Part shown: positions 8,851 through 18,908 of the stretch, piece by piece
Position numbering within the stretch: position 1 is the stretch's first letter
Layout: every line of letters starts with the position of its first letter
Assembly: GCF_024213195.1 (NCBI RefSeq)
Contig: NZ_JANAVF010000016.1
Location: 62,001-126,000, forward strand
Source of the DNA: Streptomyces sp. TBY4
Lineage (GTDB): Bacteria > Actinomycetota > Actinomycetes > Streptomycetales > Streptomycetaceae
Length of the DNA: 64,000 nt
Direction of reading: 5' to 3'
Notes under the pieces: model-generated
Databases searched by the model: none
Told to the model about the DNA's origin: nothing
Seen by the model: the letters and a program-made list of their open reading frames with translations, nothing else
Position numbers and translations under genes: made by a program

Positions 8851-10068
8851 ATGGGGCTTCTCTTCACCTCGGAGTCGGTGACCGAAGGTCACCCTGACAA
8901 GATCGCCGACCAGATCAGTGACACCATCCTCGACGCGCTGCTCGCCCAGGACCCGACATCCCGGGTCGCGGTGGAGACCCTGATCACCACGGGCCAGGTC
9001 CACGTCGCCGGCGAGGTGACAACGAAGGCGTATGCGCCGATCGCCCAGCTCGTCCGCGACAGGATCCTGGAGATCGGCTACGACTCGTCCGCGAAGGGCT
9101 TCGACGGAGCCTCCTGCGGAGTCTCGCTATCCATCGGCGCGCAGTCCCCGGACATCGCGCAGGGAGTGGACACCGCCTACGAGAAGCGCGTCGAGGGCGT
9201 TGCCGCAGGCGAGGAGGACGAACTCGACAGGCAGGGCGCAGGCGACCAGGGCCTGATGTTCGGCTACGCGACGGACGAGACGCCCAACCTGATGCCGCTC
9301 CCCATCGAGCTGGCCCACCGGTTGTCGCGGCGGCTGACCGAGGTCCGCAAGGACGGCACGATCCCGTACCTGCGGCCGGACGGCAAAACTCAGGTCACCA
9401 TCGAGTACGAGGGCAGCCGCCCGGTCCGCCTCGACACAGTGGTGGTCTCCACCCAGCACGCCGCCAGCATCGACCTCGACTCGCTGCTCACCCCTGATGT
9501 CGAGGAGCACGTCGTCGAGTACGTCCTCGGCCGCCTCGCTGAGGACGGCATCAAGCTGGAGACCGAGGGGTACAGGCTGCTGGTCAATCCGACCGGCCGT
9601 TTCGAGATCGGCGGCCCGATGGGTGACGCCGGGCTCACCGGCCGCAAGATCATCATCGACACCTACGGCGGCATGGCCCGCCACGGTGGCGGCGCGTTCT
9701 CGGGCAAGGACCCGTCGAAGGTCGACCGCAGCGCCGCGTACGCGATGCGCTGGGTCGCGAAGAACGTGGTCGCCGCCGGGCTGGCCTCGCGGTGCGAGGT
9801 CCAGGTTGCCTACGCCATCGGCAAGGCCGCCCCCGTCGGCCTGTTCGTCGAGACCTTCGGCACGGAGCAGGTCGACATCCGCAGGATCGAGGACGCGATC
9901 GGCGAGGTCTTCGACCTCCGCCCGGCCGCGATCATCCGCGACCTCGACCTGCTGCGCCCCATCTACGCCCAAACCGCCGCCTACGGCCACTTCGGCCGGG
10001 AACTTCCCGACTTCACCTGGGAGCGCACCGACCGGGTTGAGGCCCTCCGCAAGGCCGCGGGGGTCTGA
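8851..10068 (+). CDS. metK: S-adenosylmethionine synthetase
   Basis: 405 residues, full length for MetK, which makes SAM from methionine and ATP in the cytoplasm. Visible motifs are the N-terminal GHPDKIADQISD, the signature GAGDQGLMFGYA and the glycine-rich GGGAFSGKDPSKVDRS. GGAGG precedes the ATG. Its place between a methyltransferase and an adenosine kinase (one base between stop and next start) shows a dedicated in-cluster SAM supply rather than the housekeeping copy alone. Nothing essential appears to be missing. Confidence 0.97.
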   Translation: MGLLFTSESVTEGHPDKIADQISDTILDALLAQDPTSRVAVETLITTGQVHVAGEVTTKAYAPIAQLVRDRILEIGYDSSAKGFDGASCGVSLSIGAQSPDIAQGVDTAYEKRVEGVAAGEEDELDRQGAGDQGLMFGYATDETPNLMPLPIELAHRLSRRLTEVRKDGTIPYLRPDGKTQVTIEYEGSRPVRLDTVVVSTQHAASIDLDSLLTPDVEEHVVEYVLGRLAEDGIKLETEGYRLLVNPTGRFEIGGPMGDAGLTGRKIIIDTYGGMARHGGGAFSGKDPSKVDRSAAYAMRWVAKNVVAAGLASRCEVQVAYAIGKAAPVGLFVETFGTEQVDIRRIEDAIGEVFDLRPAAIIRDLDLLRPIYAQTAAYGHFGRELPDFTWERTDRVEALRKAAGV

Positions 10069-10069
10069 G

Positions 10070-11053
10070 ATGCGTATCGCGGTCACCGGATCCATCGCCA
10101 CCGACCATCTGACGTCCTTCCCCGGGCGTTTCACCGAGCAGCTGATCGCCGACCGGCTCGACACGATCTCGCTGTCGTTCCTGGTCGACGAGTTGGAGGT
10201 ACGCCGCGGCGGGGTCGCGGCAAATATCGCCTTCGGCCTCGGAAACCTCGGGTACACGCCCCTGCTGGTCGGCGCTGCCGGAACGGACTTCGCGGAATAC
10301 GACACCTGGCTGCGCCGGCACGGAGTCGACACGGCCTCCGTCAAGGTCAGCGAGACGCGGCACACTGCCCGGTTCATGTGCACCACGGACGCGGACCACA
10401 ACCAGATCGCCACCTTCTACGCCGGGGCGATGGCCGAGGCACGCGAGATCTCGCTCGCCAAGGTCGCGCAGCGGGCCGGACGGCTCGACTGGGTAGTGGT
10501 GGCTCCCGACGACCCCGCGGCGATGCTGCGGCACGCCTCCGAATGCCGCGAGGTCGGCGCTCCCCTGGCCGCAGACCCCTCACAGCAGTTGGCGCGGCTG
10601 AACGGGGACGAGACCCGCCGACTCGTGGACGGCGCACAGCTGCTCTTCACCAACGAGTACGAGGCAGCCCTGCTCCAGGAGCGCACCAGTTGGACAGAAC
10701 GACAGGTCCTGGACCGGGTCGGTACCTGGATCACCACCCACGGTGGCAACGGCGTCACCATCCGGGCCAGGGACGCGGCGGCCGTCGTCGTACCGGCCGT
10801 GCCGGCCAAGGAGACGGCCGATCCGACGGGCGTGGGCGACGGATTCCGGGCCGGTTACCTCGCCGGGCTCGGCTGGGGCCTGTCTCAGAAGCGTGCCGCC
10901 CAGTTGGGGTGCACGGTGGCGACGACCGTGCTGGAGTCGGTGGGCACCCAGGAGTACCAGGTACAGCCGGAGCTGTTCGCGGCGCGGATCGCGGACACGT
11001 ATGGATCCGACGCGGCCGCGTCGATCTCGCCACATCTCCGGGGCTCCCGGTGA
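10070..11053 (+). CDS. Adenosine kinase, PfkB/ribokinase family
   Basis: 327-residue sugar/nucleoside kinase of the PfkB family. The substrate motif RRGGVAANIAFGLGNLG lies near residue 45, and the C-terminal catalytic signature is DPTGVGDGFRAGYLAGLG with the anion-hole GVGD and catalytic Asp. In a methyl-cycle operon the substrate is almost certainly adenosine released by SAH hydrolase. It starts one base after metK and its stop overlaps the metH start (GTGA), so the three are translationally coupled. Confidence 0.9.
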   Translation: MRIAVTGSIATDHLTSFPGRFTEQLIADRLDTISLSFLVDELEVRRGGVAANIAFGLGNLGYTPLLVGAAGTDFAEYDTWLRRHGVDTASVKVSETRHTARFMCTTDADHNQIATFYAGAMAEAREISLAKVAQRAGRLDWVVVAPDDPAAMLRHASECREVGAPLAADPSQQLARLNGDETRRLVDGAQLLFTNEYEAALLQERTSWTERQVLDRVGTWITTHGGNGVTIRARDAAAVVVPAVPAKETADPTGVGDGFRAGYLAGLGWGLSQKRAAQLGCTVATTVLESVGTQEYQVQPELFAARIADTYGSDAAASISPHLRGSR

Positions 11054-14000
11054 ACGCACGTATCGCCGCTCTCCGCGAGGCGCTCGCCACACGGGTGGTG
11101 GTCGCGGACGGCGCGATGGGGACGATGCTCCAGGCGCAGGATCCGTCGATGGAGGACTTCCAGCAGTTGGAGGGCTGCAACGAGATCCTCAACGTGACCC
11201 GCCCGGACATCGTGGCGAATGTGCACCGGGAGTACTTCGGGGCCGGGGTCGACTGCGTCGAGACGAATACGTTCGGCACGAATTACGCGGCGCTGGCCGA
11301 GTACGAGATCGCGGAGCGGAACTACGAGCTGTCGGAGGCCGGTGCCCGCATCGCCCGCGAGGTCGCCGACGAGTTCACGGCCTCCACGGGCCGGCAACGC
11401 TGGGTCCTGGGTTCGATGGGACCCGGTACGAAGCTTCCGACGCTCGGCCACATCGGCTACGGGACCATCCGTGACGCCTACCAGATCAACGCGGAGGGCT
11501 TGCTGTCCGGCGGCGCGGACGCGCTCCTCGTGGAGACCACGCAGGACCTGCTCCAGACGAAGTCCGCGATCGTGGGCGCCCGGCGCGCGATGGAGGCCCT
11601 CGGTGTCTCCGTCCCGCTGATCTGCTCCGTGACCGTGGAAACCACCGGCACGATGCTGCTGGGTTCGGAGATCGGTGCGGCGCTGACGGCGTTGGAGCCG
11701 TTGGGCATCGACATGATCGGTCTGAACTGCGCGACCGGCCCGGCCGAGATGAGCGAGCACCTGCGCTACCTCGCGCGGAACTCCCGTATCCCCCTCTCCT
11801 GCATGCCCAACGCCGGCCTGCCGGTGCTGGGCAAGAACGGCGCCCACTACCCCCTGACGGCGTCCGAGCTCGCCGACGCCCAGGAGACCTTCGTCCGTGA
11901 CTACGGGCTCTCGCTGGTCGGCGGCTGCTGCGGCACCACGCCGGAGCACCTGCGCCAGGTCGTGGAACGGGTGCGGGGCGCGGCTGTCACCGAGCGCACG
12001 CCTCAGCCCGAGCCGGGTGCGTCCTCGCTCTATCAGACGGTGCCGTTCCGGCAGGACATCTCGTTCATGGCGATCGGTGAGCGGACGAACGCGAACGGGT
12101 CGAAGAAGTTCCGGGACGCGATGCTGGAAGCCCGCTGGGACGACTGCGTGGAGATGGTCCGCGACCAGATCCGCGAGGGCGCGCACATGCTCGACCTGTG
12201 CGTCGACTACGTCGGCCGCGACGGTGTCGCCGACATGCGGGAGCTCGCCGGCCGCTTCGCGACCGCCTCCACCCTCCCGATCGTCCTCGACTCGACAGAG
12301 GTTCCCGTCCTCCAGGCGGGCCTGGAGAAGATCGGCGCCCGCGCCGTCATCAACTCGGTGAACTACGAGGACGGTGACGGCCCCGAGTCCCGCTTCGCCA
12401 AGGTCACCACCCTGGCCCGCGAGCACGGTGCCGCGCTGATCGCGCTGACCATCGACGAAGAGGGCCAGGCCCGCACCGTCGAGCACAAGGTCGCCATCGC
12501 CGAGCGTCTGATCGACGACCTGACCGGGAACTGGGGGATCCTCGAGTCGGACATCCTCATCGACACCCTCACCTTCACGATCTGCACCGGGCAGGAGGAG
12601 TCCCGCAAGGACGGCATCGCGACGATCGAGTCGATCCGCGAGCTCAAGCGCCGCCACCCCAACGTCCAGACGACGCTGGGTCTGTCGAACATCTCCTTCG
12701 GCCTCAACCCGGCCGCCCGCGTGCTGCTGAACTCCGTCTTCCTCGACGAGTGCGTCAAGGCCGGCCTGGACTCGGCGATCGTGCACGCATCGAAGATCCT
12801 CCCGATCGCCCGCTTCCACGACGAGCAGGTCAACACCGCTCTGGACCTGATCTACGACCGTCGTGCCGAGGGCTACGACCCGCTGCAGAAGCTGATGGCC
12901 CTCTTCGAGGGCGTCAACACCAAGTCGATGCAGGCCGGCCGCACCGAGGAGCTCCTCGCGCTACCGCTGGAGGAGCGTTTGCAGCGCCGGATCATCGACG
13001 GCGAGAAGAACGGCCTCGAGACCGACCTGGACGAGGCCCTCGAAACGCGCCCTGCCCTGGCGATCGTCAACGACACCCTGCTGGAGGGCATGAAGGTCGT
13101 CGGCGAGCTGTTCGGCTCCGGCCAGATGCAGCTCCCCTTCGTCCTCCAGTCCGCCGAGGTCATGAAGAACGCCGTCGCGTATCTCGAGCCCCACATGGAG
13201 AAGTCGGACGCGGACGGCAAGGGCACGATCGTGCTGGCCACGGTCCGCGGTGACGTCCACGACATCGGCAAGAACCTCGTCGACATCATCCTGACGAACA
13301 ACGGCTACAACGTCGTCAACATCGGCATCAAGCAGCCGGTCTCCGCGATACTGGAAGCGGCGCAGGAGCACAAGGCCGACGTCATCGGGATGTCGGGTCT
13401 CCTGGTGAAGTCCACGGTGATCATGAAGGAGAACCTGGAGGAGCTCAACCAGCGAAAGCTGGCAGCCGACTACCCCGTCATCCTCGGCGGCGCCGCCCTC
13501 ACCCGTGCCTACGTCGAACAGGACCTCCACGAAATCTACGAGGGCGAAGTCCGCTACGCCCGCGACGCCTTCGAAGGCCTGCGCCTCATGGACGCCCTCA
13601 TCGCGGTCAAGCGCGGCGTCCCCGGAGCCACCCTCCCCGAACTCAAGCAACGCCGCGTAGCCAAACGCGACACCCCAGCACTCAATATCGAAGAGGTGGA
13701 GCAGCCCGGGGGCCGCTCCGACACCGCCATCGACAACCCGGTCCCCACGCCCCCCTTCTGGGGCACGCGTGTCGTCAAGGGGATCCCGCTGAAGGACTAC
13801 GCGTCCTGGCTGGACGAGGGTGCGCTGTTCAAGGGCCAGTGGGGCCTCAAGCAGGCCCGTGGCGGTCCCAGCTACGAAGAGCTCGTCGAGAGCGAGGGCC
13901 GGCCCCGTCTGCGCGGACTCCTCGACAAACTGCACACAGACGGGCTGCTCGAAGCAGCCGTCGTACACGGGTACTTCCCATGTGTCTCCAAGGGAGACGA

Positions 14001-14529
14001 CCTGATCATCCTGGGCGAAGACAGCTCGGAGCGGGCCCGCTTCACCTTCCCGCGCCAGCAGCGCGGTCGACGCCTGTGCCTCGCCGACTTCTTCCGCCCC
14101 GAGGAATCTGGTGAGACCGACGTCGTCGGCCTCCAGGTGGTCACCGTCGGCAACCGCATCGGTGAGGAGACGGCCCGGCTCTTCGCCGCCGACGCCTACC
14201 GCGACTACATGGAGCTGCACGGCCTCTCCGTGCAGCTCGCCGAAGCCCTCGCCGAGTACTGGCATTCCCGCGTGCGCGCGGACCTCGGCATTGCCGGCTC
14301 CGACCCGGAGTCCATGGCCGGCATGTTCCGTACGGAGTACCAGGGCTGCCGCTACTCCCTCGGCTATCCGGCCTGCCCCGACCTGGAGGACCGGGCGAAG
14401 ATCGCCGACCTCCTCCAGCCGGAGCGCATCGGCGTCCACCTCTCGGAGGAGTTCCAGCTCCACCCCGAGCAGTCCACCGACGCCATCCTCATCCACCACC
14501 CCGAAGCCTCGTACTTCAACGCACGCTGA
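11050..14529 (+). CDS. metH: Cobalamin-dependent methionine synthase
   Basis: 1159 residues, near the full length of MetH, which remethylates homocysteine from methyl-tetrahydrofolate. Domain order: the Hcy-binding barrel (DGAMGTMLQ near the start, zinc ligands in GGCCGTTPEH), the pterin-binding barrel (GERTNANGSKKF), the B12 cap (LPFVLQSAEVMKNAV), the Rossmann B12 domain with the His ligand motif DVHDIGKNL, and a C-terminal SAM reactivation domain (GCRYSLGYPACPD). Start GTG 11050 overlaps the kinase stop. The pathway therefore depends on B12 for its own methyl recycling. A coding sequence of this size inside a natural product cluster is unusual outside this family. Confidence 0.97.
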   Translation: MNARIAALREALATRVVVADGAMGTMLQAQDPSMEDFQQLEGCNEILNVTRPDIVANVHREYFGAGVDCVETNTFGTNYAALAEYEIAERNYELSEAGARIAREVADEFTASTGRQRWVLGSMGPGTKLPTLGHIGYGTIRDAYQINAEGLLSGGADALLVETTQDLLQTKSAIVGARRAMEALGVSVPLICSVTVETTGTMLLGSEIGAALTALEPLGIDMIGLNCATGPAEMSEHLRYLARNSRIPLSCMPNAGLPVLGKNGAHYPLTASELADAQETFVRDYGLSLVGGCCGTTPEHLRQVVERVRGAAVTERTPQPEPGASSLYQTVPFRQDISFMAIGERTNANGSKKFRDAMLEARWDDCVEMVRDQIREGAHMLDLCVDYVGRDGVADMRELAGRFATASTLPIVLDSTEVPVLQAGLEKIGARAVINSVNYEDGDGPESRFAKVTTLAREHGAALIALTIDEEGQARTVEHKVAIAERLIDDLTGNWGILESDILIDTLTFTICTGQEESRKDGIATIESIRELKRRHPNVQTTLGLSNISFGLNPAARVLLNSVFLDECVKAGLDSAIVHASKILPIARFHDEQVNTALDLIYDRRAEGYDPLQKLMALFEGVNTKSMQAGRTEELLALPLEERLQRRIIDGEKNGLETDLDEALETRPALAIVNDTLLEGMKVVGELFGSGQMQLPFVLQSAEVMKNAVAYLEPHMEKSDADGKGTIVLATVRGDVHDIGKNLVDIILTNNGYNVVNIGIKQPVSAILEAAQEHKADVIGMSGLLVKSTVIMKENLEELNQRKLAADYPVILGGAALTRAYVEQDLHEIYEGEVRYARDAFEGLRLMDALIAVKRGVPGATLPELKQRRVAKRDTPALNIEEVEQPGGRSDTAIDNPVPTPPFWGTRVVKGIPLKDYASWLDEGALFKGQWGLKQARGGPSYEELVESEGRPRLRGLLDKLHTDGLLEAAVVHGYFPCVSKGDDLIILGEDSSERARFTFPRQQRGRRLCLADFFRPEESGETDVVGLQVVTVGNRIGEETARLFAADAYRDYMELHGLSVQLAEALAEYWHSRVRADLGIAGSDPESMAGMFRTEYQGCRYSLGYPACPDLEDRAKIADLLQPERIGVHLSEEFQLHPEQSTDAILIHHPEASYFNAR

Positions 14530-14572
14530 CAGCTTTGCCGCAGACCGGAGCCCTCTCCCGGAAGGAGCCCTC

Positions 14573-15511
14573 ATGCCCCCAGGCACCGTCGTCCTGCCAC
14601 GCCCCGGCCAACCGGGGCTCGGCGATCTGCTCGGCCGCGGGCGGCCCTCCTACTCGTTCGAGTTCTTCCCTCCGAAGACGGCGGAGGGCGAACAGACCCT
14701 GTGGAATGCAATCCGCCGTGTCGAGGCCCTCGCGCCGACCTTCGTCTCCGTGACCTACGGAGCCGGCGGGTCGTCGCGCGACCGCACAATCGACGTCACC
14801 CAGCGCATCGCGGCCGAGACCACCCTGCGCCCCGTCGCCCATCTCACCGCGGTCGGCCACTCCGTCGCCGAGCTGCGCCGGATCATCGGCCGGTACGCCG
14901 ACGCCGGTATCCGGGACGTACTCGCGCTGCGTGGGGATCCGCCCGGCGATCCACGCGGCGCCTGGGTCCCGCATCCCCAGGGGTTGCGACACACAGATGA
15001 ACTTGTTTCTTTGATAAGGGAATTGGGAGAGTTCACGGTGGGTGTGGCCGCGTTCCCCGAACGGCATCCCCGCTCGCCCGACTGGAAGAGCGACATTCGA
15101 CATTTCGTCGCCAAGTGCCGCGCGGGCGCCGACTACGCCATCACGCAGATGTTCTTCCACGTCGAGGATTACCTACGGCTGCGCGACCGGCTGGCCGCGG
15201 CGGGATGCGCGATCCCGATCATTCCCGAGATCATGCCCGCCACTGACGTACGCCAGATCCGCCGGTTCGCCGAGCTCAGCCAGGCAAACTTCCCCGACCC
15301 GCTGGCCCAAGCCCTGGAAGCGGCCCGGGACCATCCTGCCGACGGCCACCTGATCGGGGTCGACTACGCAACGCGGATGGCTGCGCGGCTGCTAGCCGAG
15401 GGTGCGCCCGGACTGCATTACATCACCCTCAACCGCTCCGACGCGGCTCTTGAGATCCACCAGAACCTGGGCCTCACACAGGTCAGCGCCTCTGCGCCAG
15501 CCCTCCCCTGA
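14573..15511 (+). CDS. metF: Methylenetetrahydrofolate reductase
   Basis: 312-residue FAD-dependent MTHFR barrel that makes 5-methyl-THF for MetH. Motifs seen are SYSFEFFPPKT near the N-terminus (catalytic Glu), FVSVTYGAGGSSRDRT, the DVLALRGDPP flavin loop, and ITQMFFHVEDY. The start ATG follows GAAGGAG. It lies 43 bases after metH. With metK, adenosine kinase, metH and ahcY it closes a complete methyl cycle. Confidence 0.95.
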   Translation: MPPGTVVLPRPGQPGLGDLLGRGRPSYSFEFFPPKTAEGEQTLWNAIRRVEALAPTFVSVTYGAGGSSRDRTIDVTQRIAAETTLRPVAHLTAVGHSVAELRRIIGRYADAGIRDVLALRGDPPGDPRGAWVPHPQGLRHTDELVSLIRELGEFTVGVAAFPERHPRSPDWKSDIRHFVAKCRAGADYAITQMFFHVEDYLRLRDRLAAAGCAIPIIPEIMPATDVRQIRRFAELSQANFPDPLAQALEAARDHPADGHLIGVDYATRMAARLLAEGAPGLHYITLNRSDAALEIHQNLGLTQVSASAPALP

Positions 15512-15542
15512 AGTCCATTCGCACGTCAACCATGGAGTAGTA

Positions 15543-16997
<1,455 letters not shown>

Positions 16998-17046
16998 ACC
17001 GGCCGGACAGCCCGACACCGCACGAGGACGACAAGAGGACGACACA

Positions 17047-18213
17047 GTGATCCATGCCAGTGAGCACACGGCCGGGACGGGCACGCTCGACACCGTCACG
17101 GTGATCGGCACCGGGCTGATCGGGACGTCCATAGGGCTCGCCCTCACCCGGCGCGGGGTCAGGGTCCATCTCCGCGACGTCCACGCGGAGTCGGTTCGGA
17201 TCGCCGAGGCGATGGGGGCGGGCACCGCGCTCGCTCCCGCACGGCAGACGGACCTGGCGGTCATCGCCGTGCCACCGCACGGGGTGACCGCTGCCCTGGC
17301 CGACGCCCAGCGGCAGCGGATCGCCGTCCATTTCACGGACGTGGCCAGTGTGAAGGCCTCGCTGTCGGCGCCCGGAAGCGGAGCCGGAGCCGGCTGGGAC
17401 ACCTCCCGCTTCGTGGGAGGGCACCCGATAGCGGGCCGGGAGCACCCCGGTCCCGGCGCGGCCCGGGCCGACCTGTTCCACGGCAAGCCATGGATCCTCA
17501 CGCCCACCGCGGACACCTCGCCGGCGACGACCGGGGCCGCACGCGAGATGGTCGGGATGTGCGGGGCCGACGCCGTCACGATGGACGCCGAGGCACACGA
17601 CCGGGCCATCGCGATGACCTCCCATCTGCCACACCTGGTTGCCAGCCTGACCGCCCGCATGCTCCACTCGTACGACCAGCGGGCCCTCGGGCTGTCCGGC
17701 TCGGGGCTGCGGGACTTCACCCGGATCGCGGCCGGCGATCCGGACCTGTGGACCGACATCATCGGCTCCAACGCGGCCGCCCTGCTGGAGGCTTTGGAGA
17801 GCCTGCAGGGAGACCTGGAAATCACCCGGCGCGCGCTCGGCGTCCTCGCCGGGACCATGCAGGACGGGAGCGGCCGGGAAGCGGCCTACCGGGAGTTGCT
17901 GCGCCGACTCCTGGCGGAAGGCCGCTCGGGCCAGTCGCTGATCCCGCAGAAGTACGGTGCGCAGGGCCGCGTGTACGAGAAGCTGCGGGTGCCGCTCACA
18001 GACCGCGAGGGCGAACTCGCCCGGCTGCTGGCCGATGTGAGCAAGTGCGGCGTGAACGTCGAGGACCTGTGGATCGAGGAGTCCGCGGACTCCCCGACGG
18101 GCCTGGCCGTCCTGCTGATCGACGGCAAGGTGACGGAGGAACTGGCCCGGTGGCTGGAGAACCGGGGCCGGTCCGTGCTGCGGCAGACGCCGGCGGGTGC
18201 TGGGACGGTGTGA
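17047..18213 (+). CDS. Prephenate dehydrogenase (TyrA) with C-terminal ACT-like domain
   Basis: 388 residues: an N-terminal NAD(P)-binding fold with GTGLIGTSIGLAL, the catalytic region FVGGHPIAGREHPG and MTSHLPHLVAS, then a C-terminal ACT-like segment from about residue 310 (LRVPLTDREGELARLLADV). The enzyme converts prephenate toward 4-hydroxyphenylpyruvate, the tyrosine precursor. An extra copy in the operon would raise the tyrosine supply for two methyltyrosine units per molecule. The ACT domain suggests that tyrosine feedback may persist. Start GTG 17047 has AGAGGA upstream. It is the last rightward gene before a strong hairpin. Confidence 0.9.
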   Translation: MIHASEHTAGTGTLDTVTVIGTGLIGTSIGLALTRRGVRVHLRDVHAESVRIAEAMGAGTALAPARQTDLAVIAVPPHGVTAALADAQRQRIAVHFTDVASVKASLSAPGSGAGAGWDTSRFVGGHPIAGREHPGPGAARADLFHGKPWILTPTADTSPATTGAAREMVGMCGADAVTMDAEAHDRAIAMTSHLPHLVASLTARMLHSYDQRALGLSGSGLRDFTRIAAGDPDLWTDIIGSNAAALLEALESLQGDLEITRRALGVLAGTMQDGSGREAAYRELLRRLLAEGRSGQSLIPQKYGAQGRVYEKLRVPLTDREGELARLLADVSKCGVNVEDLWIEESADSPTGLAVLLIDGKVTEELARWLENRGRSVLRQTPAGAGTV

Positions 18214-18244
18214 GCGCCGCCGGGACCAGTGCGGTCTTGAGGAT

Positions 18245-18292
18245 GCCCGAGGGGGTGTCCGTCGTCAGCGGACGACGGACACCCCCTCGGGC
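18245..18292. terminator. 22-bp perfect hairpin terminator, shared by converging genes
   Basis: GCCCGAGGGGGTGTCCGTCGTC pairs perfectly with its complement across a 4-base AGCG loop. It lies 31 bases after the prephenate dehydrogenase stop and also overlaps the 3' end of the leftward regulator gene, so it probably stops transcription from both sides. Confidence 0.88.
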
Positions 18293-18819
18293 GTCTGCGG
18301 GTGCTCCCTCGCGGTGTCGGATGTCAACTCCTGGAGGAGGTAGCCGCGGCCCCAAGCCGTGCTAATGCCGAGCCCCAGCGGCGCGATCCGCCGGCGTATC
18401 CGCATCATCTGCAGATCCAGGGCGTTGCGGGTGGTGTTCCGGGCACAGGCCAACAGATGGGCCAGTGATTCACGGGCCACCAGCGACCCGTAGTTACGCA
18501 CGAGCTCGGCGACGATCGGGACCTCCGACGGCGCCAGCACCACGGAGGTGCTCCCGACGCGCAGGACGCCGTCGGGGTCAAGGACGGGAGCCCTATAGGC
18601 CGCGGCCCTGGCCTGCAGGGCCCTGACGCGGGCCATCAGGTCCTGGTGGCTGACCGGGGCCCGGACCCAGTCCTCCCGCAGGTCCGCCAGCAGGGGTGGC
18701 GGACCGTTCTCGACGAGCAGGATGCGCAGAGCTCCGAGCTTCCTGCACCCCTCCCGCTTGGCCGTCTCCAGCGGCCAGCGCACGATCTTCACCTTTTCCT
18801 TGTCCTGAATGGTTGGCAT
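18265..18819 (-). CDS. OmpR/PhoB-type winged-helix regulator
   Basis: 184 residues. The C-terminal half reads as a Trans_reg_C winged helix: DGVLRVGSTSVVLAPSEVPIVAEL, GSLVARESLAHLL, then NALDLQMMRIRRRI and a terminal hairpin GISTAWGRGYLL. The N-terminal half has LRILLVENGPPPLLADL but no clear phospho-acceptor Asp-Lys set, so it is not a normal response-regulator receiver. Start ATG 18819 is preceded by GGAGG. The last eight codons and the stop lie inside the terminator hairpin. It is the only complete regulator recognised in the window and may control the sfm operon. That role is inferred from position alone. Confidence 0.72.
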   Translation of the reverse strand: MPTIQDKEKVKIVRWPLETAKREGCRKLGALRILLVENGPPPLLADLREDWVRAPVSHQDLMARVRALQARAAAYRAPVLDPDGVLRVGSTSVVLAPSEVPIVAELVRNYGSLVARESLAHLLACARNTTRNALDLQMMRIRRRIAPLGLGISTAWGRGYLLQELTSDTAREHPQTPEGVSVVR

Positions 18820-18842
18820 GAGGTCCTCCGCCGGGGTGCGGG

Positions 18843-18899
18843 GGCACGAACGGTGGCCCGGCCTCGCCTCCGAGGCGGGACCGGGCCACCGTTCGTGCC
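18843..18899. terminator. Terminator of the sfm core operon
   Basis: 19-bp perfect arms (GGCACGAACGGTGGCCCGG and complement) enclose a smaller CCTCG/CGAGG stem. It lies just after the stop of the leftward C-methyltransferase and before the regulator start, so it probably ends the sfmA-to-methyltransferase transcript. The complex stem might also attenuate rather than fully block read-through into the regulator. Confidence 0.82.
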
Positions 18900-18908
18900 A
18901 GTTGACTG

